A stretch of 64,000 nt of DNA from JBEVJK01 sp963791325. GTDB lineage: Bacteria > Pseudomonadota > Alphaproteobacteria > Rhizobiales > Rhizobiaceae. The notes beneath the pieces were generated by a model. The model was not told where the DNA came from and ran no database searches. It was given only the letters and a program-made list of their open reading frames with translations. This document shows positions 27,043 through 36,355 of the stretch, piece after piece. The translations under genes and the position numbers were made by a program. Position 1 is the stretch's first letter. Every line of letters begins with the position of its first letter. Location of the stretch: positions 124,001-188,000 of the forward strand of contig CAWBRU010000021.1 in the NCBI GenBank assembly GCA_963791325.1, given 5' to 3'.

Positions 27043-27252
27043 ATGAGCGAAACAATGACTGCCAATCGCTTTTGCAAGTGCCTTGCCTTGCTGCATTGGT
27101 CGGAGCGCGACCTGGCGAAAAATCTTTACTGTGACGACCGGCTGGTCCGGCGTTGGGCCCAGGGCAGCGAGCTCGTGCCGGCGTCCATAGTTCAATGGCT
27201 CGAAGAACTCACTATCACGCGTGAGTCTTCACCGGGACTTGGGTGGCGCTGA
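27043..27252 (+). CDS. Small helix-turn-helix-like protein, 69 residues
   Basis: From MSETMTANRFCKCLALLHWS the protein reads RDLAKNLYCDDRLVRRWAQG and ELVPASIVQWLEEL, the spacing of a lambda-repressor-like or phage-type helix-turn-helix that appears as small transcription-factor candidates in alphaproteobacteria. The ATG at 27043 follows a GGGGAGCC ribosome-binding site; an upstream start in the same frame has no such site. Confidence 0.6.
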   Translation: MSETMTANRFCKCLALLHWSERDLAKNLYCDDRLVRRWAQGSELVPASIVQWLEELTITRESSPGLGWR

Positions 27253-27503
27253 ACTTTCAACGCCAAAGATGAGACATGAACCTCCAGCATTCACGTTTGG
27301 CGAACGACTGGTGGAACCCCGAGGCGAATTGCGCCACACCTGCCTTAAAACAAAGCGGAGCAACAAAAGTGGATCCTATTCGTCGCAAGAGGCTTGAGCG
27401 GATAGCCTAGAACCACGCCAGAGGATCTCAAAGCAACGAGGAACAATGGTCGTTCCTGTTCAGGACCGAGGGTGCAAGAAGCTTCGTCTTCTTTCCTTTC
27501 TCA

Positions 27504-27737
27504 TTGGCTGAGGAGTTCGACGGTGAAGTCGACGGGCTGGACCTTCCCTGGAACGAGGTCCGGGTCCGACAGGTCGAAGACGGAGCCGACCTCACGCGTG
27601 AGGAGTTTGCAGAGTGGCAACAGGCGTATTGCAAGACGCGCGTCCAAGTGGGCTCGGACGAATGCTGGACCGTGTGGATTATGCCCCTCCGGGTCGATGC
27701 CGAAAATTGCCGGGTTTGCGGTCTTCAAGTGTACTGA
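27504..27737 (+). CDS. Acidic hypothetical protein, start unclear
   Basis: The frame reads EEFDGEVDGLDLPWNEVRVR, LTREEFAEWQQAYCKTRVQV and ends ENCRVCGLQVY. It is open and coding-like upstream as well (EEQWSFLFRTEGARSFVFFP from about 27430), but no ATG lies there. Only a TTG at 27504 or a lost start can explain it. Function unknown. Confidence 0.4.
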   Translation: MAEEFDGEVDGLDLPWNEVRVRQVEDGADLTREEFAEWQQAYCKTRVQVGSDECWTVWIMPLRVDAENCRVCGLQVY

Positions 27738-27821
27738 TGAGCCATACCTTGACGGTGTCTACGAGACTTTCGACGAGGCAAAGGCCGCCATGTCCCGGGA
27801 AGGTGCTTTGGCTGGCTGAGC
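27699..27821 (+). CDS. Tiny hypothetical protein, 40 residues
   Basis: MPKIAGFAVFKCTDEPYLDG to AAMSREGALAG overlaps the end of the preceding gene in another frame. It has good codon character and no recognised family. It may be real because of the overlap, but support is thin. Confidence 0.35.
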
Positions 27822-28238
27822 CGGTGGTCGCGGTTTTGACACCTGGAATAAGCGCGCTAACCAAGCGCCGCCCCTGGTCGCCTGGGTCCAGCTGCTTGGC
27901 TTCTCTGCCCGCAGCAGTTGCTGTTTGCACCAAGTTCCTCCATAGCCCCCACCTAGCGAGATGGCTATTGCCCTAAAGGGCAGAACGGATTGCCCGAAAG
28001 GGCGCCGTCGATCGCCCGTTTGACGTTGAGCTTTGATAGCGACGCCGCCCCGCGCGGAACGTGCGTCCGTGTCATTGCAATGACCGCTTTTGTGGCGCTT
28101 TTTTTAAGAAAGCAGACGGCCAACTTTCGGCCAAACTCCATCACACGCGAAAGTGATCAGCGGTCTGCTTCTGGCGCTCGGGCGCCCGGCGACAAAAGCG
28201 CAGCATGGTTTCATCCTGATAACTCAACGGGCGCGCGG
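27822..28238. other. Gene-free stretch downstream of the biosynthetic operon
   Basis: No supported gene. An inverted sequence (GGCCAACTTTCGGCC, 28119-28133) and a preceding T/A-rich run (28097-28112) lie just beyond the 3' end of the operon and could form a terminator in one direction. Confidence 0.3.
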
Positions 28239-29396
28239 TCACGCGGATTCCGTCGGTGCCGAGTCGGTCGCGGCCGACTGCGCGATCAGCCAGTCCACCA
28301 CCGCCACCTGCGCCTCGTGATCGGTGGCACCCGCCGCAAGTGCCGCATTGTAGACTTGCAGCTGGTGATCCGCGCTGGTGCCGCGGCGAACGATCGTCCG
28401 GGCATGCTCGACTTCGGCGAGGCAGCCGAGCGCCTCGGCATGCGGGCGCAAGAGCTCGATGAGCTCGTCGGTGAGTTCGAACATTGGCACCAGGATGCGC
28501 TTGCCGAAATCGGCAAGTTCCGCGTCAACTCCGTAGCGTTGTGCGCGCCACTTGTTCTCCAGGATCAGGATGCGTCGATAGTGGCGCCATCGCAGATTGT
28601 GCGACTTGAGGTGGTAGAGAAAGGCGAGGATGGACTGGTAGAGCGCCGCGATCGTCAGTCCATCCTCGAGGAAGGTGCAGGTGTCGCAGATGCGGATCTC
28701 GAGCGTCGGGTGCTTGGCGGAAGGCCGCATGTCCCACCAGATCTTCGACGGATCGGTGACCATGCCCGTCTCGGCCAGCACCTCGAGAAGCTCTGTCCAG
28801 TCGCTCCAGCTCTCGAAGGTCTCCGGCAGTCCCGAGCGCGGCAGGTCGCCGATGATGATCGGCCGGAACGCTTTCAGGCCGGTATCATGGCCTTCCCAGA
28901 AGGGCGAGGAGGTCGAGAGCGCCAGGAGGTGCGGCATGAAATAGCTGACCTGGCTCATCAGATCGACGCGCAGGTCCGGATCCGCGATGCCGGCATGCAC
29001 ATGCATGCCGCAGATCGCCATGCGACGTGCGAGGGTGCGATGCTCAGCCCCGATGATGCGGTAGCGCTCCATGTCCACCGGCTCCTGCTCCCGCCAGTGC
29101 GCCCAGGGATGGGTGGAGGAGGCGATCATGCGCAGCCCGAATTCCTGCGCGGCCTCGGCGATGGCCCTGCGCAGCGCGACGAGATCTGTCCTCGCCTCGC
29201 CGATCGTGGCGCAGACGCCGGTGCCGACCTCGATCTGACTCTGCAGGAATTCGTGGGTGACCTTCGGTCCCAGAATTTCCTTGCAGCGACCCATGAAGCC
29301 CGCGGGCTGAAGCTTCGCCAGGGCCCGCGTCTCTGGGTCGACGAGGAGGTACTCCTCCTCGATGCCGATCGAGAATGTCTCCTTGTGAGTTGTCAT
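28239..29396 (-). CDS. GCS2/YbdK-family carboxylate-amine ligase
   Basis: The 385-residue protein belongs to the glutamate-cysteine ligase-like family 2 (COG2170). It has the N-terminal motif IGIEEEYLLVD (10-20), CGMHVHAGI (128-136) with the metal-binding histidines, and LEIRICDTCTFLEDG. Family enzymes join an amino group to a carboxylate at the cost of ATP; the natural substrate of this branch is unknown. It is the last gene of a five-gene operon, 12 bp after the first ATP-grasp gene. Frame and length are intact. Glutathione synthesis itself is unlikely, given the partners. Confidence 0.9.
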   Translation of the reverse strand: MTTHKETFSIGIEEEYLLVDPETRALAKLQPAGFMGRCKEILGPKVTHEFLQSQIEVGTGVCATIGEARTDLVALRRAIAEAAQEFGLRMIASSTHPWAHWREQEPVDMERYRIIGAEHRTLARRMAICGMHVHAGIADPDLRVDLMSQVSYFMPHLLALSTSSPFWEGHDTGLKAFRPIIIGDLPRSGLPETFESWSDWTELLEVLAETGMVTDPSKIWWDMRPSAKHPTLEIRICDTCTFLEDGLTIAALYQSILAFLYHLKSHNLRWRHYRRILILENKWRAQRYGVDAELADFGKRILVPMFELTDELIELLRPHAEALGCLAEVEHARTIVRRGTSADHQLQVYNAALAAGATDHEAQVAVVDWLIAQSAATDSAPTESA

Positions 29397-29408
29397 CGCG
29401 CCTACCCT

Positions 29409-30632
29409 TCAATGGGCTCGAACCTTCACCGTCTCCCCGATCCCGTTCAGGATGCGCCGGAGTTCGTCATAGTCGGGATGGCGGACGCGCATCCAGGCAT
29501 TGGCCATGTAGCCGGCGGCGACCGCCTGCGTGGGCGTGCCGGGCGGCGGGAAGTGGCTACCGACCACGAGATCGCCGAGGGCGTCGAAGATTGGGCCGTG
29601 CCGTCATATCCGCTGATCACCCCGTCGCGGTCCGGGCGGAGCGCGATGATGCCGCAGGAATATCGCCGGGACGGCGGGCGGTCGCTCGCTTGGTGGCAGA
29701 CCGCGAGGGCCCATTCCCGGTAGAGGTCGAACTCGTTGCCGGCGCAGTAGCTGTCCCATTGCCCGACGCCGGGCGGCCGACATCCGATCTCGGAGAAGCG
29801 CAGGCCCTTCGGTCCGAAGAACCATTCCATATGGGTCGCCGACGTGTCGATGCCGAGCGCTGCGGCGACGGCCGCTCCCATCGCCTTGACCTCGTCATAG
29901 GCCGCATCGCCGATCCGGTTCGACGAGATGATCTGCGGCGAGATCCAGCGCGTACGCATCGCTTCGAGCACGTTCGGGTAATAGTGGCTGATGAAGTCGC
30001 AGGCCACCTGTCCGCCGACGGTCAGCGTGTCGTAGAAGCCCTCATGCCCCTGCTGGAACTCCTCGATCGCCGCGGGAGCCCCGTCCGCGAGCCTGCTCGC
30101 CCGGCCCGCTGCCTCGAGCTCCGGACCAGCCGTCGACGCGATAGGTGCCCGCGGCGCCTGCCGCGTCGCGCGGCTTCAGGATCACTGGAAAGCCCACGGC
30201 CTCAACGAAGGCCCTGGCCTCGGCCGGGCTGCGCACGCCGGCGGAGGCCGCGGTCGGCACGCCGGCGCGGCGAAGCACCTCCTTCATCGCGACCTTGTCG
30301 CGGCAGAGATAGGCGGTGCGCGCCGAGGTGCCAGGAATGGTGCAACGCTCGCGCACATGCGCCGCCGGCATCACATGCGCCTCGACGACCGCCTCGAGCC
30401 GGTCGATCCACATCCGCTTCTGCGCCTCGCGCACGGCCCATTCGAGCGCCCCCTCGTCGGTGACGGAGCGGATCTGCAGGTAGCCGCCGGAGAGCCAGCC
30501 GCGCAGTTCCTCGTCGAGCCAGTCATACGGACGCTCGCCGATGCCGATCACATGGGCGCCGATCGAGGCCAGGGCGCGCACGAACTCGCGCTGATTGGCG
30601 GGAAAGGCCGGCTCGAGGAAGATCACGTTCAC
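29409..30632 (-). CDS. ATP-grasp ligase, two compensating frameshifts
   Basis: The GTG start has a strong AGAGGAGG site. A Rossmann-like N-terminal domain (MNVIFLEPAFPANQREFVRA) is followed by the ATP-grasp core: VGFPVILKPRDAAGAAGTYR, then SATHMEWFFGPKGLRFSEIG with metal-binding acids, and CRPPGVGQWDSYCAGNEFDL. One extra base near 30117 and one missing near 29595 restore a 407-residue protein (gene length is divisible by three). Both fit sequence error. Such enzymes make an acyl-phosphate and attach an amine. It lies between the esterase (22 bp) and the GCS2 ligase (12 bp). Confidence 0.85.
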
Positions 30633-30654
30633 CGCAGCCTCCTCTGATCCGCAT

Positions 30655-31386
30655 TCAGGGCACGAGGTCGTTCAGATAGCCTGGCAGCATGCATCTCCAG
30701 GTGGGCCAGTCATGGTCGAAGTCGTGCCCCCAGGGATCGACCCGGTTGGGTATGCCCTTGGCGCCGAGCACCCCCGCCATGCGCCAGCTCTCCTCCGGAT
30801 TCTCGAACCGGCCCTGGCCGAAGGCGAAGATGAAGAAGCGCCGGCGCAACTGATCGAGGAGCGGGCCCGATCCCATATTCGGCACGAAACTCAGGGGAGC
30901 GGCAAAATAGTAGCTTTCCGTTCCCCTGAATCCCATCAGCCGCTCGATGTCGTAGGTGCCGCTCAAGCCGATGGCGGCGCGGAAGAGCCAGGGATAGCGG
31001 CAAGCGACCGCGACCGATTTGAACGCGCCGATGGACGCACCCGCGGCGATGATTTCGATCGCCCCGTCGCGGCAATCCGTGCGGATGGCTGGCACGACCT
31101 CCTCTGCGACGAGCTGCTCGAACCGGTCGAGCAGGGCGCAGCGATAGTCGACCGAGCCCCAGCCCGCGGCGAGCGCACGCCCCGCTAGGCTGTCGCAGGA
31201 ATAGACTTTGATCCGACCCGCCTCGATCAGGCTCGACAGAGCCGCGACGAGCTGCATGCGCTCGATCTCTTCGGCATCGCCGCCCGCCGTCGGGAAGACG
31301 AGGACCGGCTGGCCCCAATGGCCCCAACGCACCAGGGTGATCTCCTGTCCGACGCGCTCGGAATACCACCTAGAAGCCGTCTTCAT
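30655..31386 (-). CDS. Alpha/beta hydrolase (esterase family protein)
   Basis: The 243-residue protein, started at MKTASRWYSERVG, overlaps the stop of the upstream ATP-grasp gene (ATGA). The nucleophile elbow is GASIG (S118), a second-strand motif reads VLVFPTAGGDAEEIERM, and the catalytic His lies in PWGHDFDHDW (221 or 225). It resembles the esterase D/S-formylglutathione hydrolase fold used on thioester or ester substrates. In this operon it may release, trim or transfer a product of the ligases. No signal peptide, so it is cytoplasmic. Confidence 0.88.
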   Translation of the reverse strand: MKTASRWYSERVGQEITLVRWGHWGQPVLVFPTAGGDAEEIERMQLVAALSSLIEAGRIKVYSCDSLAGRALAAGWGSVDYRCALLDRFEQLVAEEVVPAIRTDCRDGAIEIIAAGASIGAFKSVAVACRYPWLFRAAIGLSGTYDIERLMGFRGTESYYFAAPLSFVPNMGSGPLLDQLRRRFFIFAFGQGRFENPEESWRMAGVLGAKGIPNRVDPWGHDFDHDWPTWRCMLPGYLNDLVP

Positions 31387-32627
31387 CGCCCCGCGACCCC
31401 TTCCTGCTCGCGCCAATGCTGCACGCGGCCCCAGAAGAGCTCGGTGAACGGCTCGATCTCGTGGGAGGGGAAGAGGGCAGCGACCTTCTGGCGGATCGCG
31501 TCGCGCATCGTCTCCGTGCCGAAGAAGTCATAGGCGAGCGCGTCGAGATGGCCGAGATGCTTGCGGCAAAACTCGCGGAACTTCTCGGTCTCGAAGCGCT
31601 TGTGGGCAATCTTGGCATATTCGGCGAGACGCTCGCGCGGGCTGAGATCGCGGTCGGCGACTGCGTAGAACGGCTCCCAGTCGAGATTGCGGCGCATCTT
31701 CCGGTCCGTGGCTGCGCAGAAGATCGACCAGCGCAGATTGGCCTTGATCAGCCAGGGGAAGTGGTAGTGGAGCGAGGTGACCTGGCTGTCGGGACAGGCA
31801 TTGGCGAAGTCGATCGGATACCAGACGCCCTCCTTCGATAGCGCCTCGCAGGAATTGAAGTCCCAGCCGAAGAATGCGTTGATGGTGAGCGTGGTGTCCT
31901 CCAGTACCTTCTCGTCATCGGGCGAGAGGAATCCGACCTTCATCGTGTAGCGATCGTGCAAGGGGGCGGAAGGATCGTAGTCCACCTTGCGGGTCTGCGG
32001 CCCCAGCCCGACGCAGCGCACAAACCGATCATAGGGGAGCATGGCCTTCTGCAGGTTCATGAGATCGGTGCCGCTCGCGTCATAGGCGCGATGGAACTCC
32101 GCCGCGTCGTCGATCTTGGTGACGCCACGCCAGCCGCCCCCTTCATAGGGCTTCATGAAGAAGGGATAGCCGATCTTCGCCCCCACCTCCTGAAGCGAGA
32201 AGAGCCGGGCGTAGCGGCGCAGCGTCGGCTCGAGGTCGTCGGCGTGCTCATAGGCCTTGGCCGGCAGCATCCAAGTCTCCGGCACCGGCAGGCCGAGGCG
32301 TATCATCGCAGCATAGGACGTGTGCTTCTCATTGGCCTGGATCGACCAAGGATTGTTGTAGACATAAAGGTCATTGAGGACGATCGCCTTCTTGATCCAT
32401 TCGCGGCTGATCGAATACCAGTGGGTCAGGCGGTCGATGACGAGGTCGTACTTGACCGGTTGGCGCAGATCGAAAGGCTCGATGGTCACCCGCTCGCAAT
32501 GAAAATTGAGCCGGTCGCGGGCGACCTTGATGTCGAGCTTCAGACCGTCGAGCAGGCTTTCATAGCAGATCGGCCAGCAGATGTCGGCGCCCAGCGACAG
32601 GCCGATATTGACAGTGCGCTGCCCCAT
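31383..32627 (-). CDS. Second ATP-grasp ligase
   Basis: From MGQRTVNIGLSLGADICWPI (preceded by GGAGGA) the protein has 414 residues. A preATP-grasp part (1-100) is followed by the nucleotide-binding core YPFFMKPYEGGGWRGV (154-169) and a metal site region WYPIDFANACPDSQV, then a helical C-terminus. The frame is open further upstream but there overlaps the hydrolase gene. It is the second gene of the operon, 47 bp after the Fes-like hydrolase, and its stop overlaps the next start. It differs clearly from the ATP-grasp protein at 30632, which suggests two successive ligation steps. Confidence 0.88.
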   Translation of the reverse strand: MGQRTVNIGLSLGADICWPICYESLLDGLKLDIKVARDRLNFHCERVTIEPFDLRQPVKYDLVIDRLTHWYSISREWIKKAIVLNDLYVYNNPWSIQANEKHTSYAAMIRLGLPVPETWMLPAKAYEHADDLEPTLRRYARLFSLQEVGAKIGYPFFMKPYEGGGWRGVTKIDDAAEFHRAYDASGTDLMNLQKAMLPYDRFVRCVGLGPQTRKVDYDPSAPLHDRYTMKVGFLSPDDEKVLEDTTLTINAFFGWDFNSCEALSKEGVWYPIDFANACPDSQVTSLHYHFPWLIKANLRWSIFCAATDRKMRRNLDWEPFYAVADRDLSPRERLAEYAKIAHKRFETEKFREFCRKHLGHLDALAYDFFGTETMRDAIRQKVAALFPSHEIEPFTELFWGRVQHWREQEGVAGR

Positions 32628-32674
32628 TCCTCCGTCCCCCGTTGGGTCCGGCTGAGGGCGTTCAGCGCAGCCCG

Positions 32675-33874
32675 TCAGTCGTGCCGATCGGCCTCGCCCC
32701 GCAGCGCCCAGATCAGACCGTCGCGAAGCTGGTCGCGCCAATTGTGCCAATGATGCCCGTCCCAGGCGCTCTTGAACAGAACATCGACGCCGTTTTCGCG
32801 CAAGAACATTGCTAGGGCACGGTTCTCCGATGCGAGTCCCTCGAGCTCGCCCGTCGAGACGAAGGCACGTGTGTCGGGCAGGCACGGCGCGCGTCGCATC
32901 GCTCTCACCAGTTGCGCGACACGGTGGAATACGGGATGCGACCGGTCTTCCAGCTTGCCCTCGTCGAAGATGAAGGAGCCTGACATCAGCGCCAAGCCGC
33001 CGAAGGTCCCTGGATAGCGATAGGCAGTGGCGAGCGAAGCCACGGCGCCAAGGCTCGCGCCGACGAGAACGCGGTGGCGTGCCCCGTCCGAGATGCGCCA
33101 GCTTGCGCCGAGCGCCGGCAGAACCTCGTGCACGATGTAGCGGGAATGGCGGCGGCCATCCGCATAATCTCGCATCCGGTCGCACGTCTGGACCAGGGCG
33201 GCGACGACCGGTGGGATGACGCCCGCCGCAATCAGATTGTCGAGCACGACGGGCAGGCCGGCGTAGCTGACGAAATCCGAACCATCATGGAGGACGACGA
33301 GGGGATAGGTTCGACCGGGGTCGTAGCCGGCGGGTAGATAGACGCGTTCGGTCCGACTCTCGCCGAACGCGGAACTTTGAACCGTGATCTCCTCGATGCA
33401 ACCCGACGGTGTACCGCGCGGCTCGCTCCACTCCGGTTGCGCGTAGCCAAAGGTCCGGCAAACCGAGTTCTCGCCGAAAGGATCGCCGGCTCGGGCCGGA
33501 TTGAACGGGTCGACAATCCAATCCTCGCGGCCGTCCCGCCGCACGGCGATCTTGTATTCGAAGCGGCCTGCGTCCTCGACGCTGAGGCGCAAAAGCCAGA
33601 GGTCGGTACCCTCAAGCGGTAAAAACGAGCGGCTGTCGACCCCCCCATGGATGAAGGACAGGAGCCGGACCTCATGCGCCGGCCCTCGAAAGACGAAGGT
33701 CGCCGTCCCCGGCTCCACCAGCGGGAAGGCGTGCTTGTCGATGAACGCATCCACCGCCGCCTTGCCGGGCATCCCGCCGGCGGTCAGCGCAGCGAGCGCG
33801 GGGTGCGCTGCCGACCCGTGGGCGAAAGCGCCGGAGACGAGCGCTGCTGGCCGAAGTTTCGTGCCTGATTCCAC
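32675..33874 (-). CDS. Enterochelin esterase-like hydrolase with N-terminal early-set domain
   Basis: The 399-residue protein has an N-terminal beta-sandwich of the CBM48/early-set type (about 55-145: TFVFRGPAHEVRLLSFIHGG; FEYKIAVRRDGREDWIVDPF). An esterase domain follows, with LVVLHDGSDF (about 193-201), the nucleophile in GASLG (S274), and a C-terminal catalytic His in WDGHHWHNWRDQL. This is the layout of Fes, which cleaves ester bonds of enterobactin. No siderophore genes are near. It is the first gene of the operon, and a promoter should lie in 33875-33931. Confidence 0.88.
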   Translation of the reverse strand: MESGTKLRPAALVSGAFAHGSAAHPALAALTAGGMPGKAAVDAFIDKHAFPLVEPGTATFVFRGPAHEVRLLSFIHGGVDSRSFLPLEGTDLWLLRLSVEDAGRFEYKIAVRRDGREDWIVDPFNPARAGDPFGENSVCRTFGYAQPEWSEPRGTPSGCIEEITVQSSAFGESRTERVYLPAGYDPGRTYPLVVLHDGSDFVSYAGLPVVLDNLIAAGVIPPVVAALVQTCDRMRDYADGRRHSRYIVHEVLPALGASWRISDGARHRVLVGASLGAVASLATAYRYPGTFGGLALMSGSFIFDEGKLEDRSHPVFHRVAQLVRAMRRAPCLPDTRAFVSTGELEGLASENRALAMFLRENGVDVLFKSAWDGHHWHNWRDQLRDGLIWALRGEADRHD

Positions 33875-33931
33875 CTTGCATCTCTCTTCGCGGCCACTCG
33901 CGACCGAATGGGTCGTTCAGGCATTTGCATC

Positions 33932-34215
33932 CTAGGTTGTCGCGCTGGCCGGAATATTGACTGCTCCGACGTTTTGACAGCTGACGTAACCACCTATCCT
34001 GGAGCACTGAACGCTCCCAGGGTTGTAGTACCCGCCTTGGACAGCGGTAGCCATCGCCTGCGGTATCACGCGAAAGGACGCGATCTTACACTGGTCAACT
34101 GCCGCCTGCGCATAGCGAAAGTCGATCCAGGTATATAAAGGGTGTGTTGGAGGCCGGTCGTACAGCCAACCAATACAACGCTTAGAGCGGCGGACCGCAG
34201 TACATTCGAGCGCAT
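33932..34215 (-). pseudogene. Small lipoprotein, frameshifted
   Basis: The start at 34215 has a GGAG site. MRSNVLRSAALSVVLVGCTTG is a lipoprotein signal with lipobox VLVGC. A one-base loss or gain near 34155 leads into HPLYTWIDFRYAQAAVDQCK and SVQCSRIGGYVSCQNVGAVN, with four cysteines in the mature part. About 93 residues would be restored. It would sit in the inner or outer membrane facing the periplasm. Function unknown. Confidence 0.5.
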
Positions 34216-34656
34216 CCCGTTCTCCTTCGCGAATGCTTTGATCCCTCCTGCTCTGCTGCCCAGCCGAGAGTATTGAACGTCTGCCATCCCAGGTGCCATC
34301 AATCATAATCCGCCGGGATAATCACGCCAAGGTGAACAAAAGGCGTGCGACCGAACCAGACCGCCCGCGCCACTGCGAGCGATTCAGGTTCGGAGCCACC
34401 ATTACGCATCTGGGTTTAATGCAGGCATGGAAGCGACCGCCGCTCGTTTATTGCACCCGCTGATGCCCGATCGCTGGTGTAAAAAGGCTTGGCGAGCAGG
34501 GCCGGTGCGACCACTAGGTAGAAGGCGAGAGTAGTCGGGCTCATCCGGAGCATAAGTTAGAGCGAGGGCCGACACTGCCCAGACGGCGGCCAGGCCCCCG
34601 ATCGGGAAAGCACTTTCTTCTGGCGAGCGGGTGACTGGACGCTGCCGGTTTCGGCG
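34216..34656. other. Stretch with one possible tiny membrane protein
   Basis: A minus-strand frame at 34416-34553 (45 residues, MLRMSPTTLAFYLVVAPALL) could encode one membrane helix, but no ribosome-binding site precedes it. Otherwise nothing was recognised. Confidence 0.3.
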
Positions 34657-35550
34657 CTACCCGGCCGGGTAGTAGATGCAGTGGTCCTTCGCGATCTCCT
34701 TGCCGTTCCAGTATTCGACGCGCGGGTTCGGCCCGCCGAACACAGCATCGTAGTTGGTTCGGATGTGGGTGTGGCCACCGGCTACCCAGGCGCCGGTCCC
34801 TTTGTGCCGATGACTTTCCTCGACGGGCCAGATGCGACCGTTGACGCTGATGCTATTCCGGTCGACCAGCCATACAGGGTAGTAGTTGCCGGTCGTCGTG
34901 CTGCGGCACTGCATGGTGCCTACCTTGCCGGACGGCGATGGAGACGGCTGCGGTCGTGCCGGCTCCTGCGGGGGCACATAGGACGTCTGGGGCCGCAAGA
35001 TCGTGACCCAGCCGGCCATGTCCTCCTCAGTGAGCCATGTGATGGAATTGGGTGGCGTCACCACCATCTTGCCGATGACACGCACCGGAACATCGTACTC
35101 GGCTAGGCGCTTGGACAGTCCAATGGTCGCGCCATCGGAGGGGCTTCCGTCCTGTTCACTGGCGTTGTGAACGCCGATCTGCCCGCCCAGCCAGAGGCGG
35201 CGGTTGGTGCCGCCGGCAAACACCAGCGTACAGGCCGATGAACATTCGTCGTCGGAGCCGACCACCGTCGTCATGTTCCGCGCGCGGACGATCTGCGAGA
35301 TGAGCCATGCCGGAAAGAGCTTGCCGCCAGGCGAATTGAGCAGGACGAACTCGGTCATCTGACCTCCTGATTCCCGCTGCTTCAGCACGTAGTTGAAGTA
35401 TTCGTCATCGCCGAGCTTGAACTCGCCCTCAATGTAGAGCGAGGTCGGGTATTGGTCCGAGGATGCGATGTTCACCGCGTGGGTCGCCGTAAGGGTGCCG
35501 GCCATCAGGACACCGGTCATGACACCGACAAGGGCAGTTCTCATTCTCAA
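34657..35550 (-). CDS. Secreted ClpP/crotonase-fold protein with possible Ser-His catalytic pair
   Basis: A signal peptide (core VGVMTGVLMAGTLTATHA) is followed by a ClpP-like fold of the COG3904 type: EFVLLNSPGGKLFPAWLISQ (oxyanion loop around LNSPGG, 71-77), ECSSACTLVFAGG (candidate nucleophile S104 or S105) and IGVHNA (H128). The C-terminal third is proline-rich (PPQEPARPQPSPSPS) and then carries CRSTTTGNYYPVWLVDRNSI and an end with CIYYPAG. It is intact, 297 residues, exported. Start at 35550 or 35544; a CGGAG site precedes both. Substrate unknown. Confidence 0.75.
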   Translation of the reverse strand: MRMRTALVGVMTGVLMAGTLTATHAVNIASSDQYPTSLYIEGEFKLGDDEYFNYVLKQRESGGQMTEFVLLNSPGGKLFPAWLISQIVRARNMTTVVGSDDECSSACTLVFAGGTNRRLWLGGQIGVHNASEQDGSPSDGATIGLSKRLAEYDVPVRVIGKMVVTPPNSITWLTEEDMAGWVTILRPQTSYVPPQEPARPQPSPSPSGKVGTMQCRSTTTGNYYPVWLVDRNSISVNGRIWPVEESHRHKGTGAWVAGGHTHIRTNYDAVFGGPNPRVEYWNGKEIAKDHCIYYPAG

Positions 35551-36355
35551 CTCCGTGGCAGGATAAGGAACCGGTCTACAACCTTGGGATTAGGATCAGG
35601 CCAGCCGTAGGCGAAGGCTCGCCGATCGAAGTCGCCGGACATTTCGACGACTTAGAGAACGAGCTCTGTGCCGGTCAGATCACCCCGACCGGATATAACT
35701 GCGAGTTGGTGGACTGGGCCCCCGCCCTGTCGCCTAACCATATAGTTGCAGTCCCCCGAGGCGCGTTTGTCGCTGGCTGCCAAATTTGTGCCTCAACCTA
35801 CAATTTTCACATAATGTTAATTAGCGTTAGACGACGTGATTACTGCCCCGCTGACTTCGTCGCGTCGCTGGTTGAAGCTTCGCCTTAGGGGAGGTCCGAA
35901 TCATAGGCCCCGGATCACCTGCCGCGTCGAACCTTGGTCATTGAACTGAGATGCGAAAGGGGCATACCGCAAGGGTTACTAAGCGACCCTGTCTTCGGAG
36001 GCATTGTGTATCCCTGTGGCAGGAAAGTGGGAGGGCAGCCTGGTCGCTTCGAAGGCGCGGGGCTTGGGCCATCAGGGCGCGTTGTCTGCCAGTACAGCGC
36101 ATCTCGCGCGGCGGGAATGCGCCAACACTCGGAATTGGCCTCTGGCCTGTTGAGGAGAGCCCCCTTGTCCGATCGACGGTGTTCCGACTCCCGCCCGGAG
36201 CTTGGTAGGCTGCGTACGAGGGCCTAGGTAAGCTGGCCTCCCGGCGAGCGTCTAGGCGCCACCTCGCGAACGAAACCAGGGGAAAATTGAGGGGAAGCAG
36301 GAACCCTGTAGGTCAAACAAGCCCGGATACCTTGAGCTTCCTGACAAAATCGGGC
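35551..36355. other. Gene-free right end of the island
   Basis: No supported gene over 800 bp up to the right attachment repeat. Integrase arm-binding sites may be here, but no repeated short motif was recognised with confidence. Confidence 0.35.

Larger units (their letters stand above)
2135..36355. mobile_element. Integrative genomic island, about 34 kb
   Basis: The element lies between two perfect 33-bp repeats (2102-2134 and 36356-36388) and opens with a tyrosine integrase. Its contents differ from the flanking backbone: phage-type replication and packaging genes, three insertion-sequence families, many small unknown genes, patches of lower GC (around 3.6, 9.5 and 11.3 kb) and heavy gene decay. 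The five-gene amidoligase/ATP-grasp operon and a secreted protease-like protein are cargo near the right end. No conjugation genes were recognised. An immobile or prophage-derived island is therefore more likely than a self-transmissible ICE. Confidence 0.88.

Noticed and set aside
28239..29396. Glutathione biosynthesis (GshA) role for the GCS2 ligase
   Set aside because: The sequence belongs to the YbdK branch, and the operon has two ATP-grasp proteins that do not resemble GshB plus two hydrolases, so a different product is more likely.
27990..29723. A 577-codon plus-strand frame across the GCS2 ligase
   Set aside because: Shadow of the minus-strand ligase, which carries IGIEEEY and CGMHVHAGI.
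32675..33874. Siderophore (enterobactin) breakdown by the Fes-like protein
   Set aside because: No siderophore synthesis, receptor or iron-transport genes are in the island; the partners are ligases. The fold is Fes-like but the substrate is probably different.
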